This document shows, piece by piece, positions 29,607 through 39,053 of a DNA stretch of 64,000 bases. The notes below the pieces were generated by a model that ran no database searches, was not told where the DNA came from, and was given only the letters and a program-made list of their open reading frames with translations. Every line of letters starts with the position of its first letter. The first letter of the stretch is position 1. This stretch comes from Shewanella acanthi. Lineage in GTDB: Bacteria; Pseudomonadota; Gammaproteobacteria; Enterobacterales; Shewanellaceae. The position numbers and the translations under genes are program-made. The DNA is taken from assembly GCF_019457475.1 (NCBI RefSeq), contig NZ_CP080413.1, forward strand, positions 3,534,001 through 3,598,000. The letters are read 5' to 3'.

Positions 29607-29966
29607 ATGAAAAAAGCCCTTAGCGCCGCCCTGCTCTCCGCCCTTGTCGCACCCGGTTGCGGCCATTATTACCTTAAGCACAAACGCACCGCGTTAGTGT
29701 TTTTCGTTTTAGCCATTTTAAGCCTTGGGATGTTATTAGCGGATGTACATGAAGTTGCGCAGCGTATTGCCATAGATATTCAAAACGGCACCATTCCAAT
29801 GGATACCAATGCCATTATGAATGAGGTAACAGCGCAAACCCATTCGAGCATGATCAATTCCAAGGGCAGTATGTATGGCTTTATTCTCTGTTGGCTCGTC
29901 GCTGTACTAGACAGCTTTAGATTAGGGTTCAAGCAGGACAAACAGGATGCGAAGGCGGCAAAATAA
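29607..29966 (+). CDS. small membrane protein of unknown function
   Basis: This 119-residue protein has an N-terminal hydrophobic segment containing APGCGHYYLKHKRTA, a second membrane segment (ALVFFVLAILSLGMLLADVH), a soluble stretch of about 50 residues, and a third membrane segment (MYGFILCWLVAVLDSFRLGF) before a lysine-rich tail. The PGxGHYYL pattern is reminiscent of TM2-type and DUF6677-like small proteins, but I do not assign a function. ATG at 29607 is preferred over an in-frame TTG two codons upstream. It is convergent with the HAD gene. Confidence 0.7.
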   Translation: MKKALSAALLSALVAPGCGHYYLKHKRTALVFFVLAILSLGMLLADVHEVAQRIAIDIQNGTIPMDTNAIMNEVTAQTHSSMINSKGSMYGFILCWLVAVLDSFRLGFKQDKQDAKAAK

Positions 29967-29992
29967 ACCGCCTCAAAAAAGCATTTTGGGAG

Positions 29993-30607
29993 TTAACCCT
30001 CTTCGCTCCAAACCTCAATAAAGCTTAGATAATTTGCAATCAACATATCGGCGTCCTTGGCATAATCAGGGACTGTCTCAGGGCAATAGAGGGCGCAGCG
30101 ACTGCCAGCATTCTGCGCCGTTTGCAGATCAAACAGATAATCCCCGACATAGAGAATTTCCGCAGGCGTAAGCTGCCACTGCTCGCAAATAAGATGAATG
30201 CCCTGCGGATGGGGCTTAGGCTCGGCATCGTAACGGGTGAGTACGAGGGGAATATCAATCCCAAGTTTATCGATAGTGATCTTTGCCGCTTCGGGCATGT
30301 TGCGGGTCAAAATCGCCAGCGGCATATCTTTTGCCTTTAAAAAGGCGATAAGTGCCTGTGCTCCTTCAATCCAACTTGCTTGCCTTGAGCTTTCAATTTC
30401 ATAGTCGTGGACAATTTCCAGCGCCTGCATCTTGGCCATAGTGGTCTCTAAACTATGAATATGCTCCAAAATGTCCACACCCGAGGCAATACCAAGGGCG
30501 GCTCTTAATCCCTTAAAATCGGGATTAGAGTGGGCAAGCGTACCGTCGAGGTCAAATATCACCCCGCGAATACCACTTAGTTTGATATCGGTTAAACGAC
30601 TAACCAC
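29993..30607 (-). CDS. HAD-superfamily hydrolase, phosphoglycolate-phosphatase-like
   Basis: This is about 204 residues from a GTG start with a good AAGGAG site. Motif I GVIFDLDGTL supplies the nucleophile D19 and acid D21. Motif II is AILTRNMP, motif III a lysine in AEPKPHPQG, and motif IV the acidic GDYLFD. A helical cap lies between motifs I and II. Substrate is unknown. The open frame continues upstream to 30775, but that part overlaps the EamA gene in another frame and is not supported. It follows the EamA gene by 26 bases, so the two probably share a transcript. Confidence 0.82.
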   Translation of the reverse strand: MVSRLTDIKLSGIRGVIFDLDGTLAHSNPDFKGLRAALGIASGVDILEHIHSLETTMAKMQALEIVHDYEIESSRQASWIEGAQALIAFLKAKDMPLAILTRNMPEAAKITIDKLGIDIPLVLTRYDAEPKPHPQGIHLICEQWQLTPAEILYVGDYLFDLQTAQNAGSRCALYCPETVPDYAKDADMLIANYLSFIEVWSEEG

Positions 30608-30633
30608 TGAAAGCTCCTTTAAGGCACTAAAAC

Positions 30634-31608
30634 CTACGCGGGTTGTAAGCGCTTTTCGCGCCTTAAGCGGTACATAGGCAGTAACTGTACCACCATTACC
30701 GAGGCGATAATGATGCCAATTCCGGTTAAGGATAGAGCATCTAAGGCATCGGCATGGAACACGCCTGGCCACCAACCGATAGCAATCACTAGCGCAGTGG
30801 CGGTAAAGCTAAATACCGGCGTTAAGGCTAACATGGCACTCACCTGTGCCGTCGGCCAATATTTCACAGCCTGACCGAAACAGCCATAGGCAATTAGGGT
30901 ATTGGCGGCACAAAAGATAGCCACCTGCCAATCGCTCGAATTCATCTTGGCAAAGTGACTAAAGTCGCTAAAGGGCGCCATTGCCGCGATGCCAAGCCCA
31001 TAGATGACCAGCAACACATTGGCGGGTGATAGGCGGTTTATCAGTGACTTTTGTAATAAGGCATAGGTTGTCCAAGACAGAGCGGAGAACTGCACTATCA
31101 TCACGCCAAGCCAAATTTGCTGATGGTTGGACGCCGATAAATCTAAATAGGGATGGAAAAACATCAACATGCCTAAGGCAAGGGTCGCAAAACAAGTGAG
31201 CTGCACCGCATTCAAGCGCTCCTTAAAAAACAGCACACCGCCAAAGGCTAAAAAGAACGGCGAGGTCTGAAAATTGAGCTGCGCCGCCCCAGGGGCTAAA
31301 TAATCGAGGGAATAGACGAAGGACACATAGTTAAGCATCAAAAAGAGACCCGCGAGGCCCAATCTCAACCAAGCCTTAGCATTAAGACCTGCAAATTGCT
31401 TAAGACTGCCCGCACTCCACTGCACAATAAGGCTCACCACAAAGGCGACGAGGAATCGAAACCAAGTCAGGGTCACAGGGTCGATAAAACTGCCCGATAA
31501 TTTGAGCGCGATGGGGAGGATACCCCAAAACACCACCGCGACTGAAATAAACATCAATCCCAGTTGGGCAGGATTAAACGCCGAGGCGCTTGGCTGATTG
31601 TGTTCCAC
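30634..31608 (-). CDS. EamA/DMT-family membrane transporter
   Basis: This is about 324 residues with ten predicted membrane segments and two EamA repeats, beginning LGLMFISVAVVFWGILPIAL and WFRFLVAFVVSLIVQ. The family exports or imports small metabolites; substrate is unknown. The start is uncertain: the frame runs back to 31719 from a GTG, with further in-frame GTG codons at 31620 and 31608 and no good ribosome site before any of them. I list 31608 because the first membrane helix begins just after it. It ends with a basic RLRREKRLQPA tail. Confidence 0.75.
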   Translation of the reverse strand: MEHNQPSASAFNPAQLGLMFISVAVVFWGILPIALKLSGSFIDPVTLTWFRFLVAFVVSLIVQWSAGSLKQFAGLNAKAWLRLGLAGLFLMLNYVSFVYSLDYLAPGAAQLNFQTSPFFLAFGGVLFFKERLNAVQLTCFATLALGMLMFFHPYLDLSASNHQQIWLGVMIVQFSALSWTTYALLQKSLINRLSPANVLLVIYGLGIAAMAPFSDFSHFAKMNSSDWQVAIFCAANTLIAYGCFGQAVKYWPTAQVSAMLALTPVFSFTATALVIAIGWWPGVFHADALDALSLTGIGIIIASVMVVQLLPMYRLRREKRLQPA

Positions 31609-31828
31609 AAAAACGTCCACTGATACTGCAAAAGGAGCGTCATTCTGGCACTCAGTCGAGCCAAGATCCAGACTTCGATAGATTAATAATGCTGTGACCA
31701 CGGATACTTTAGCTGACACTTATAAGGTTCAAAAATGTCTGCCCCTAAAATATGATTAAGCCAGTGGAAAACGCTATATTATGCCATCGCAAGTTCAAAC
31801 TTCCCTATTGCCCAATTTAGGATGACTC

Positions 31829-32644
31829 ATGTCAGTTGTAGAGAATCACCAACAAACTCCCCAGATTTTGCAAGCCGCCACAGAACTCGCCCATAGACGG
31901 AGCTTTGGTATCACAGGGCCATTATTAGATGAAACACTAAGACCGCAGAATTTTGAGCAAGCCTTTGTCATTCAACAAGCCATTGCAGAACAGTTTAAGA
32001 CTGAGCAAAACAATCCTATTCAGGGCTGGAAGTGCCTTATCCAAACGGCGGAAAAAAAGGTTGTTGCACCTATTTATCGAAAGGATATTTACCAGCAAGG
32101 TATGAATAGCGAGAGCAGTTGCCCGCTGTATGCATCGGATAAGGGGCTCGCTCGGGTAGAACCTGAACTTGCCTTTGCTATCGCAGAGCCACTCCTTCCT
32201 CGCCAACAAGCCTATAGCGAAGCTGAAATTGATGCCGCCTTGGGCAATACCCATCTCGCACTCGAACTGATTAAAAGCCGCTACGAAAACCCAAGTGAGG
32301 CCAACCATTTCGATGCCCTCGCCGATGGCTTAGTCAATCAGGGTCTGTGGATTGGCCCCGTTTTAGCGGCGCCAAAAGGCACAAGCTTGGACAATTTTGA
32401 GCTTAAAGTCGAAATAGCAGGTGCAGGACCGCTAATAAAGCAAGGCGTACACCCTAACGGCTCCCCAAAGGCTGGGCTTTACTGGCTGGTTAACTTTCTA
32501 TCTTCACAGGGCATTGCCCTGATGCCGGAGCAATTTGTTATAACCGGCTCCTACGCAGGCGTTATCGATTTACCCTTCGATACACCATGTCAGTTGCAAT
32601 ACGGTGAATTGGGGCAATTTAGCCTGAGCTTTACCCGTAAATAA
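31829..32644 (+). CDS. 2-keto-4-pentenoate hydratase-like protein (FAH family)
   Basis: This is a 271-residue protein of the MhpD/HpcG hydratase type. Signatures include GWKCLIQTAEKK, the metal-binding VEPELAFAIAEPL (about 110-122), EIDAALGNTHLALELI and the C-terminal VITGSYAGVIDLP. The classical reaction hydrates 2-hydroxypenta-2,4-dienoate in aromatic meta-cleavage pathways, but no such pathway genes are nearby, so the substrate is open. An AGGATG ribosome site precedes the ATG. Its terminator lies inside the end of the convergent CWC gene. Confidence 0.82.
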   Translation: MSVVENHQQTPQILQAATELAHRRSFGITGPLLDETLRPQNFEQAFVIQQAIAEQFKTEQNNPIQGWKCLIQTAEKKVVAPIYRKDIYQQGMNSESSCPLYASDKGLARVEPELAFAIAEPLLPRQQAYSEAEIDAALGNTHLALELIKSRYENPSEANHFDALADGLVNQGLWIGPVLAAPKGTSLDNFELKVEIAGAGPLIKQGVHPNGSPKAGLYWLVNFLSSQGIALMPEQFVITGSYAGVIDLPFDTPCQLQYGELGQFSLSFTRK

Positions 32645-32655
32645 GCCATCTAACG

Positions 32656-32979
32656 CTATTTAACCTCATAAAACAGCCCATCCTCATTAAGTGATGGGCT
32701 TTGTTTTTCTGTCTCTTTATCAACCTGTTCAGCCCACACTTTTTGCAATCGCGCTAGGCAGTTCTGGCAGATACAGGCGCTATATTCCATGGGCAGGATC
32801 TGTCTTAGCTTGAGTGCCTGTAACTTTGTTTGTAGCTCAGATAAGGGAGGAAATGCCTTTGTCGCACACCAACAGTCGCTAATCTCACCGCCCAAGATGA
32901 CCGCGCATTGATTTAAGCCTTGGCACAGTGGGCAGGTTTGTGCTTGGTTTAGATTGGCATTCTCGAACGCTTGGGACAT
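32656..32979 (-). CDS. cysteine-rich CWC-family protein
   Basis: This 107-residue protein has a compact set of eight cysteines: C16/C19 (CPLC), C25, C36/C38 (CWC) and C69/C71/C74 (CICQNC). This matches the cysteine-rich CWC family, small probable zinc-binding proteins of unknown role. There is no signal peptide, so it is probably cytosolic. AGGTGGGG lies before the ATG. The final codons overlap the terminator of the convergent hydratase gene. Confidence 0.8.
   Translation of the reverse strand: MSQAFENANLNQAQTCPLCQGLNQCAVILGGEISDCWCATKAFPPLSELQTKLQALKLRQILPMEYSACICQNCLARLQKVWAEQVDKETEKQSPSLNEDGLFYEVK
32675..32707 (+). terminator. hydratase terminator inside the end of the CWC gene
   Basis: Stem AGCCCATC (32675-32682) with GATGGGCT (32693-32700), then TTGTTTTT on the plus strand. 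Confidence 0.75.
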
Positions 32980-33068
32980 ATCCCCACCTTTAACTTTTTA
33001 CGCTTAACGAGAGCAGATGCTACCGTGATGATAAGTTTGTCTTATATCGTTGAAATTTCACATGTAAA

Positions 33069-33106
33069 CAAAAAGGCTAGGAAGGAGATCACCTTGCTAG
33101 CCTTTT
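33069..33106 (-). terminator. terminator of the tsdBA-like operon
   Basis: Arms AAAAGGCTAG (33071-33080) and CTAGCCTTTT (33097-33106), with a T-run on the minus strand after the stem. Confidence 0.8.
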
Positions 33107-33154
33107 ATCCTGTGAGCAGGTATTAACGAACCTATCACCCTCTTACATTACCCA

Positions 33155-34228
33155 TTAGGATTTTTTAGGGAACACTGGATAGGCCGCTGTACCTAGCACT
33201 TTTCCATCGACCTCGACGCCGTAGTAGTCATTGTCATTATGGTATTTGTCCTGTGCCTGTTTCACATCCCCCTTATTGCGGGGATCCTGTGGTCGCTCAT
33301 GGGAGTTAATATATGCAGCCACATCCCAGGCTTGCTGATTACTGAGCTGAATACTCTTAGCGAAGGGCATGTTTTCATAGATAAAATATGCCGCAGTGTT
33401 AATACGGTGCATACCTGCGCCCCAGTTATAGCTCATCGGCCCCCAAAGCGGCGGCAACGAATACACTCCCGCTATCGCCTGCCCCTGACCATCGGCGCCA
33501 TGGCATGCTTGGCAATGGGCTGTATACACAGCCTTTCCACGCTCGGGGGAATAAGCCAATTCCGGCTTAGGTATTTCAGGATAACCACGGCCCGGCAATT
33601 TAGCCCGTTGCTCAACGGTCAAAGCACTAGCTAATGCCTGTGGCAGCGGGAAGTCTTCCCTTTTAGCTCCCTTCACCAATTCTGCATCACTTAGTTCTGG
33701 AACGGGATCATGCATGTTAGTTGCATCCATTAGCCCCCCCATCCCTAACCAATAGGCATAGGCAGAAAGCGCCACTAACTCTGGACTGCCCGCAGCAGGC
33801 GCCTTGCCGTTCATCGAATAGTTAAAGCAGCCCTGCACCCTTTCTTCAAAGGTATTCACCTTATCGTCTTTTTTGCGATAGGCAGGATAGGCGAAGTAGG
33901 CGCCCCAAAGTGGCGATGCATTGGCTTTACGGCCGGCATCCATATGGCAATTAGCACAGTTAAGCTCGTTACCTACGTACTTATCCCTGAGCTGCTGGGT
34001 ATTTACAAATAACTGATAACCCAGTCGCACCTTATCGCCGAAGGCGCCTTCGGGGATCGCGCTTAAAGGCCTTGGTGTCAGGTAAGTTTGAGCATCACTT
34101 TTAGGCGACGAGACTAACGCAGCCTGTCTATCGGGTAAGTCTTTATTGGTTTCACTTGCCGTTGTCGCAAGCGCTGGGACAGTAAAAGCTCCCAAGGCCG
34201 CCAAGATAAATATTGCAGAAGATTTCAT
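33155..34228 (-). CDS. tsdA: diheme cytochrome c, TsdA-like thiosulfate dehydrogenase
   Basis: This 357-residue periplasmic protein has a signal peptide (1-21), a first heme site CANCH (91-95) and a second CQACH (239-243). The segment VGNELNCANCHMDAGRKANA and the conserved VQGCFNYSMNG with C134 resemble TsdA, where that cysteine is the unusual axial heme ligand at the active site. TsdA oxidises thiosulfate to tetrathionate or works in reverse. The gene directly upstream encodes a cytochrome c4-like protein matching TsdB. I assign it on these motifs; tetrathionate reduction or another thiol-heme role is possible. Confidence 0.78.
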   Translation of the reverse strand: MKSSAIFILAALGAFTVPALATTASETNKDLPDRQAALVSSPKSDAQTYLTPRPLSAIPEGAFGDKVRLGYQLFVNTQQLRDKYVGNELNCANCHMDAGRKANASPLWGAYFAYPAYRKKDDKVNTFEERVQGCFNYSMNGKAPAAGSPELVALSAYAYWLGMGGLMDATNMHDPVPELSDAELVKGAKREDFPLPQALASALTVEQRAKLPGRGYPEIPKPELAYSPERGKAVYTAHCQACHGADGQGQAIAGVYSLPPLWGPMSYNWGAGMHRINTAAYFIYENMPFAKSIQLSNQQAWDVAAYINSHERPQDPRNKGDVKQAQDKYHNDNDYYGVEVDGKVLGTAAYPVFPKKS

Positions 34229-34238
34229 GGCTGGCCCC

Positions 34239-34862
34239 TTATTTTAAATTGGCAAAGTAGTGAGCTAAGGCATCGATTTCGGCTGTGGTTAGCTTATTGG
34301 CAACATTGGCCATCATGCCATCCACATCGCCCTTACGGGTACCCGCCTGCCAAGCTAATAACTGTGTCTTGAGATAACTGGCTTGTTGCCCTGCTAGACG
34401 AGGGAATTGTCCGCCACCGATCCCCGAAGGTCCATGGCAAGTCACACAGGCCGGAATATCTCGGGACCAATCGCCCTGATAGGCCAATCGCGCCGTTTCA
34501 TTATCAAAACTAACCTGCTCGCCACGGATAACTGGCTTAACATCGTTCTTGAGTGATTGGCTTGAAAAATAGCTGGCGACAGTTTCGATAGCATCCCCTT
34601 GCAGGGTCATCGCCATCGGCATCATGGTCGCATTTTGGCGAATACCTGTTTGAAAATGCTTCAGTTGGCTTGAAATATAATCCTTGGAAAGTCCAGCCAA
34701 GCGGGGGCCGAGAGGCTCAATGCCCTCTCCTTGCGTACCATGGCAGGCCACACAAAGTTGAGCGGCTTGGGGAAGTTCTGGATTGGCAATGGCTTCAGAT
34801 ATCATCGCACAACCGCTGATTAGCGTTATGCATGTGACCAATAAATTGAGTTTATTATTCAT
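34239..34862 (-). CDS. tsdB: cytochrome c4-type diheme protein, TsdB-like electron partner
   Basis: This 207-residue protein has a signal peptide (about 1-27) and two tandem cytochrome c domains, with CVACH (37-41) and CVTCH (139-143). Each is followed by a distal methionine-containing segment (MPMAMTL and the C-terminal DGMMANVANKL). The c4 fold carries electrons to terminal oxidases. It lies ten bases upstream of the tsdA-like gene, the order in which tsdB-tsdA pairs are often found, so it is the likely redox partner of that enzyme. Confidence 0.78.
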   Translation of the reverse strand: MNNKLNLLVTCITLISGCAMISEAIANPELPQAAQLCVACHGTQGEGIEPLGPRLAGLSKDYISSQLKHFQTGIRQNATMMPMAMTLQGDAIETVASYFSSQSLKNDVKPVIRGEQVSFDNETARLAYQGDWSRDIPACVTCHGPSGIGGGQFPRLAGQQASYLKTQLLAWQAGTRKGDVDGMMANVANKLTTAEIDALAHYFANLK

Positions 34863-34931
34863 TATCTATCCTTGAACGGAATTTACTCTAAATGAGTAGT
34901 TGCAAGATAGGTTGTTAGTTATACGGCCAAA

Positions 34932-34951
34932 GGTTTAGCCCACGCTAAACC
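34932..34951. other. hairpin between the DUF2955 and tsdB-like genes
   Basis: Perfect GGTTTAGC-CCAC-GCTAAACC, flanked by ATACGG and CCGTAT that can extend pairing. There is no T-run. It could end the marR operon transcript or act in the tsdBA leader. Confidence 0.4.
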
Positions 34952-35019
34952 GTATAGCGCGTAACTTACTCCCAGAGAGCAAATTCGACAAGCATTAAAT
35001 AAATCTAATAAAGAAACTT

Positions 35020-36048
35020 CTAATAACCAAATCTCGTAGATTCAAATCGATTGAGTAATTTATGGATGAAATAACACAGTGCGAGCGTGCCAACAATCGC
35101 GACCAAGACACTAGTGACACGGTAAAGCGCGCTGTATATCAAATCGTTCGTTGGGGTAAGGTATTGGCCGAAGAGAATACCTAGGGTCGTCATAGCGCCA
35201 AAGCCAACCCCAGACCCCGTTGCTTCCTTCACATGCGCTTGGGCAAATAACATCAAGCCAATCCACAACAAGGGCACAACTAATACTAAAAGCGTCGACC
35301 AATCGTAGAGCAATAACTGCACTAATACGCCAAATGCCACCCCAAGTAGGGTTCCTATGGCTCGTTTTCGGGCATAGTCGAGGGCGCCATTCCAATGCAT
35401 GGGAAACAGCAGCAACAATGTTGTTGCCTGGGCCGACATCGAGTCCTGCAGGTCGAATATCTGGAAAACTAAGAAAGACACAGTGGCAATACTGGCACCG
35501 AGCAGCGCTTCATGGCGCATTCTGTTGGGAGCCTTTGGGCCCGGTTTAGGCGGAACCCTAGGTTCTACATCCGGCCACATAAACGTCATCAGGTAGGCAA
35601 TACACACTGAGACAAACATTGCCCAAATATTGCTAACAATCAGTTCATTGAGGTCAGTACTTGGGTAGCTAGCAAAATGCAGCATAATACTTAAGCTAAG
35701 CACGCCAGTTGCGCCAAACAGAAACAAACTGCCACGGGACATGGCCGCAAAACGATACAAAAACAACACAAACACTAACGGCGTCATTAAGCCCGGATGG
35801 CTGCCAAAAAAACCGCCCAACAGGCCGACTTCCAATCCTGCCATCACAGCTGACGCCACCAGTTGCCGCGCAGCATGGGCGCTCATTACAGGCACTAAGC
35901 CCAGCAATAACATGGGCATCACAGTGAAAAACACCCCGTAGTTCCAGCCAAAAACTTTACACAGGGTAAATCCTAAGGTACCGCCAGTGGCGATACGCAG
36001 GCATTGGCGAACATCGTTGTGAGTTAAGGGACTATGGCGTAATAACAT
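35020..36048 (-). CDS. DUF2955 inner-membrane protein of an efflux unit
   Basis: This 342-residue membrane protein has about ten hydrophobic segments in two FUSC-like halves separated by a proline-rich loop (DVEPRVPPKPGPKAPNRMRH). It matches the DUF2955 type usually encoded with an HlyD-family adaptor. The pair is thought to form a drug or aromatic-acid efflux system like AaeAB, but this is inference. The HlyD gene precedes it by about 50 bases and a MarR regulator precedes that. Confidence 0.8.
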   Translation of the reverse strand: MLLRHSPLTHNDVRQCLRIATGGTLGFTLCKVFGWNYGVFFTVMPMLLLGLVPVMSAHAARQLVASAVMAGLEVGLLGGFFGSHPGLMTPLVFVLFLYRFAAMSRGSLFLFGATGVLSLSIMLHFASYPSTDLNELIVSNIWAMFVSVCIAYLMTFMWPDVEPRVPPKPGPKAPNRMRHEALLGASIATVSFLVFQIFDLQDSMSAQATTLLLLFPMHWNGALDYARKRAIGTLLGVAFGVLVQLLLYDWSTLLVLVVPLLWIGLMLFAQAHVKEATGSGVGFGAMTTLGILFGQYLTPTNDLIYSALYRVTSVLVAIVGTLALCYFIHKLLNRFESTRFGY

Positions 36049-36099
36049 GCGATGGCCTGTTTCAATAAATCAATTTAAAGCGTTAATAAATTGAAGACA

Positions 36100-37158
36100 T
36101 TAATAAATATAGTGCAGCAGACTAATGAATTTGATCTGCACCTTCGCCAGCATGCTCAACAGGCCATTTTCAGGCAGCAGCTGCACTGTGGCGCGGGCAC
36201 CCGCGGGTAGGCCAGATAGTTCACTATCATCCAAACTTAAGTGCAATCTTAAGCGTTGGGCATCACGCACCCAACGGTCAGATTCCTGCGGTGCAGCAAG
36301 ACGACCATTAGCGTCAAACTGACCAGCACTCACCCCCGCATCGACACTGCTCACTTGGGCGCGATACAAGCGCCCTGGTTCACCATCGAAGGCAACCAGT
36401 GCAGGAGCGGCTGACTCAACCCCACGCAGGGATTTTTCACGGAAATCAGCAATCACATCGAGCTTTTCAGATACCAGTGCCAGTAACGGCTGACCTACTG
36501 CAGCAAAGCTACCCACTTCTAATTGCAGGTTAGTCACCACACCGTCCTGATCGGCACGTATTTGGGTATAGGAAAGATTTAACTCAGCTTGCTCTAAAGC
36601 ATTTTTAGCTTGGCGTACCCTGAGGTTACTTTCACCAAAATGACCACGACTGACCCGCAACTTTTCAAGGCGTGCATTTGCAGCTAATAAGTTAGCCTCG
36701 GCAGCTGCTGCATCACTATCAGCTTGATCCTTTTGCTGCTGGGATACGCCATTAGTGGCATAGAGCGCATCCAATCGTTTCGCTTCACGCTGTTTTTGCT
36801 TTGCTGTGGTTGCACTGCCATTTACATCGGCTTGGGCTGCAATGATTGAAGCATCGAGCTCAGCGTTATCCTGACGTACCTGCTCCAGCGCCAGTTTGGC
36901 CTGGGATACCGCTAATTCGTAAGGTGCAGGATCCACTTGAAACAAAAGATCGCCCTTACCCACCACTTGGTTATTGGTCACAGCGATGGTTTGGATCTTA
37001 CCGCTTATTTGTGGGGTAACCTTAGTCACCACACGCGTTACCATGGCCTGTGGTGTTAAAGGCATCAACGCATCCGCAAAAATAAAATAGCCAAAAACCA
37101 GTGCAAAACCGACCATGGCGATTTTAACAAGGCGGGCAAACTGTTGATCCGGTGTCAT
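36100..37158 (-). CDS. HlyD-family membrane-fusion protein
   Basis: This is about 352 residues. One N-terminal membrane anchor (IAMVGFALVFGYFIFADALM) is followed by a biotinyl-lipoyl half-motif (VTPQISGKIQTIAVTNNQVV), a coiled-coil hairpin rich in Ala/Gln/Lys, and the second lipoyl and beta-barrel parts. It bridges an inner-membrane exporter, here the DUF2955 protein, to the outer membrane. ATG at 37158 lies just beyond the marR stop; an in-frame TTG at 37173 would overlap marR. The tight packing implies one operon. Confidence 0.85.
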   Translation of the reverse strand: MTPDQQFARLVKIAMVGFALVFGYFIFADALMPLTPQAMVTRVVTKVTPQISGKIQTIAVTNNQVVGKGDLLFQVDPAPYELAVSQAKLALEQVRQDNAELDASIIAAQADVNGSATTAKQKQREAKRLDALYATNGVSQQQKDQADSDAAAAEANLLAANARLEKLRVSRGHFGESNLRVRQAKNALEQAELNLSYTQIRADQDGVVTNLQLEVGSFAAVGQPLLALVSEKLDVIADFREKSLRGVESAAPALVAFDGEPGRLYRAQVSSVDAGVSAGQFDANGRLAAPQESDRWVRDAQRLRLHLSLDDSELSGLPAGARATVQLLPENGLLSMLAKVQIKFISLLHYIY

Positions 37159-37165
37159 CTTTTTC

Positions 37166-37639
37166 TCACTCAAGCATATCTGTTGTTTTAGCCAACTTGG
37201 CTAAGGCATTGTCACTAATCAGGCTAATGAGACGTTCGAACTCACTGAGTTCATCGGCGCTTACTCCATTGAGGAGTTCGCCACGAACTTTGATGATCCG
37301 CGTCTCCATTAACTTCAATACTTCTTTTCCCGCTGGGGTTAACGACACGATTCGAGCGCGTTTATCGGTTTGGCAGCAATGGCGCTCGACCAAGCCTTGC
37401 TCCTCTAACTGCCCTAACGTGCGCATAAGAGACGCAAGCTCAATCTCAAGCGCGTCCGCCAGCACCTTTTGGCTGACGTTATCGCCAAGGCGTAATAGTT
37501 TCCACAGCGCTGTCCAGCGAGGATGAGTCAGGCCGAGGGGGATTAATTCCATATCGGCAACCGTGCGCCACAATCGATGCAATCGCCCAAGCTGTTCAGC
37601 AAGGGATAATTCCTTTAACCGCTCTAATTCGTTGTTCAT
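37166..37639 (-). CDS. MarR/SlyA-family transcriptional regulator
   Basis: This is about 157 residues. The winged helix-turn-helix covers residues about 40-105 (VSQKVLADALEIELASLMRT, then LEEQGLVERHCCQTDKRARI). Helices at both ends make the dimer interface. MarR proteins repress efflux genes until a phenolic ligand binds. It is the first gene of the unit with the HlyD and DUF2955 genes, and two strong palindromic sites stand directly upstream. ATG at 37639 is preferred over GTG at 37648. A CC pair in ERHCCQTD could sense oxidation, but that is speculative. Confidence 0.87.
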   Translation of the reverse strand: MNNELERLKELSLAEQLGRLHRLWRTVADMELIPLGLTHPRWTALWKLLRLGDNVSQKVLADALEIELASLMRTLGQLEEQGLVERHCCQTDKRARIVSLTPAGKEVLKLMETRIIKVRGELLNGVSADELSEFERLISLISDNALAKLAKTTDMLE

Positions 37640-37650
37640 CTTGGGCACTC

Positions 37651-37699
37651 ATTTACTTAGCGTGCTAACCATTATACTTAGTTAGCACGCTAAGTAAAT
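37651..37699. promoter_or_regulatory. MarR operator, paired palindromes
   Basis: A perfect 19-base inverted repeat (37651-37669 and 37681-37699) with an 11-base spacer. Each arm contains its own dyad, TTAGC-NN-GCTAA (37657-37668 and 37682-37693), with centres 25 bases apart. The site begins 12 bases upstream of the regulator start. It is the probable autorepression site for the whole operon. Confidence 0.8.
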
Positions 37700-37831
37700 A
37701 CCCGATAAAGTCGAATTGGCTGCAATAAAGAAAAAATTCAGATTAAGAAACTGATAAACATGCAGTTAATAACCTTTTAACCTATTAATGAAAGCCAAGA
37801 GTTGGCACAAGCGAGGAGTGGACAGCAGAAA

Positions 37832-37857
37832 AACAAAAAGCGCCCGATGGGCGCTTT
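37832..37857 (-). terminator. metF terminator
   Basis: Stem AAAGCGCCC (37837-37845) with GGGCGCTTT (37849-37857) around GAT. On the minus strand it runs into a T-rich stretch. Confidence 0.85.
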
Positions 37858-37875
37858 GAGAGGATTAAGCTGTGA

Positions 37876-38820
<945 letters not shown>

Positions 38821-38855
38821 TTATGACAGTGGTATTGCTGTGATGATTTCTCAAA

Positions 38856-38887
38856 TGGACGTTTGGACGTCTATATGTCCATATACT
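38856..38887. promoter_or_regulatory. MetJ box array of metF
   Basis: Four consecutive 8-mers resembling AGACGTCT: TGGACGTT, TGGACGTC, TATATGTC and CATATACT. They overlap the predicted -10 and transcription start of metF. Confidence 0.8.
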
Positions 38888-38910
38888 AGAGAAACTGAGA
38901 CTTAAGTCAA
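38883..38910 (-). promoter_or_regulatory. metF promoter
   Basis: On the minus strand, TTGACT (38910-38905) and TAGTAT (38888-38883) are 16 bases apart. The -10 runs into the MetJ array. Confidence 0.6.
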
Positions 38911-38972
38911 GCCAAAAAATGCCCATTTGGCGCAATTTCTTGGATCCATGTTGTGTCGTTAATTTTAACCAA

Positions 38973-38998
38973 CAAAAAAGGACTCAATTGAGTCCTTC
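38973..38998 (-). terminator. metBL terminator
   Basis: Perfect palindrome AAGGACTCAATTGAGTCCTT (38978-38997), followed on the minus strand by a T-run. Confidence 0.82.
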
Positions 38999-39053
38999 TC
39001 GTGGGGAATTACAGCGCTGATTTCTGCTCTGATAACTACACTGATTGCTGTGC

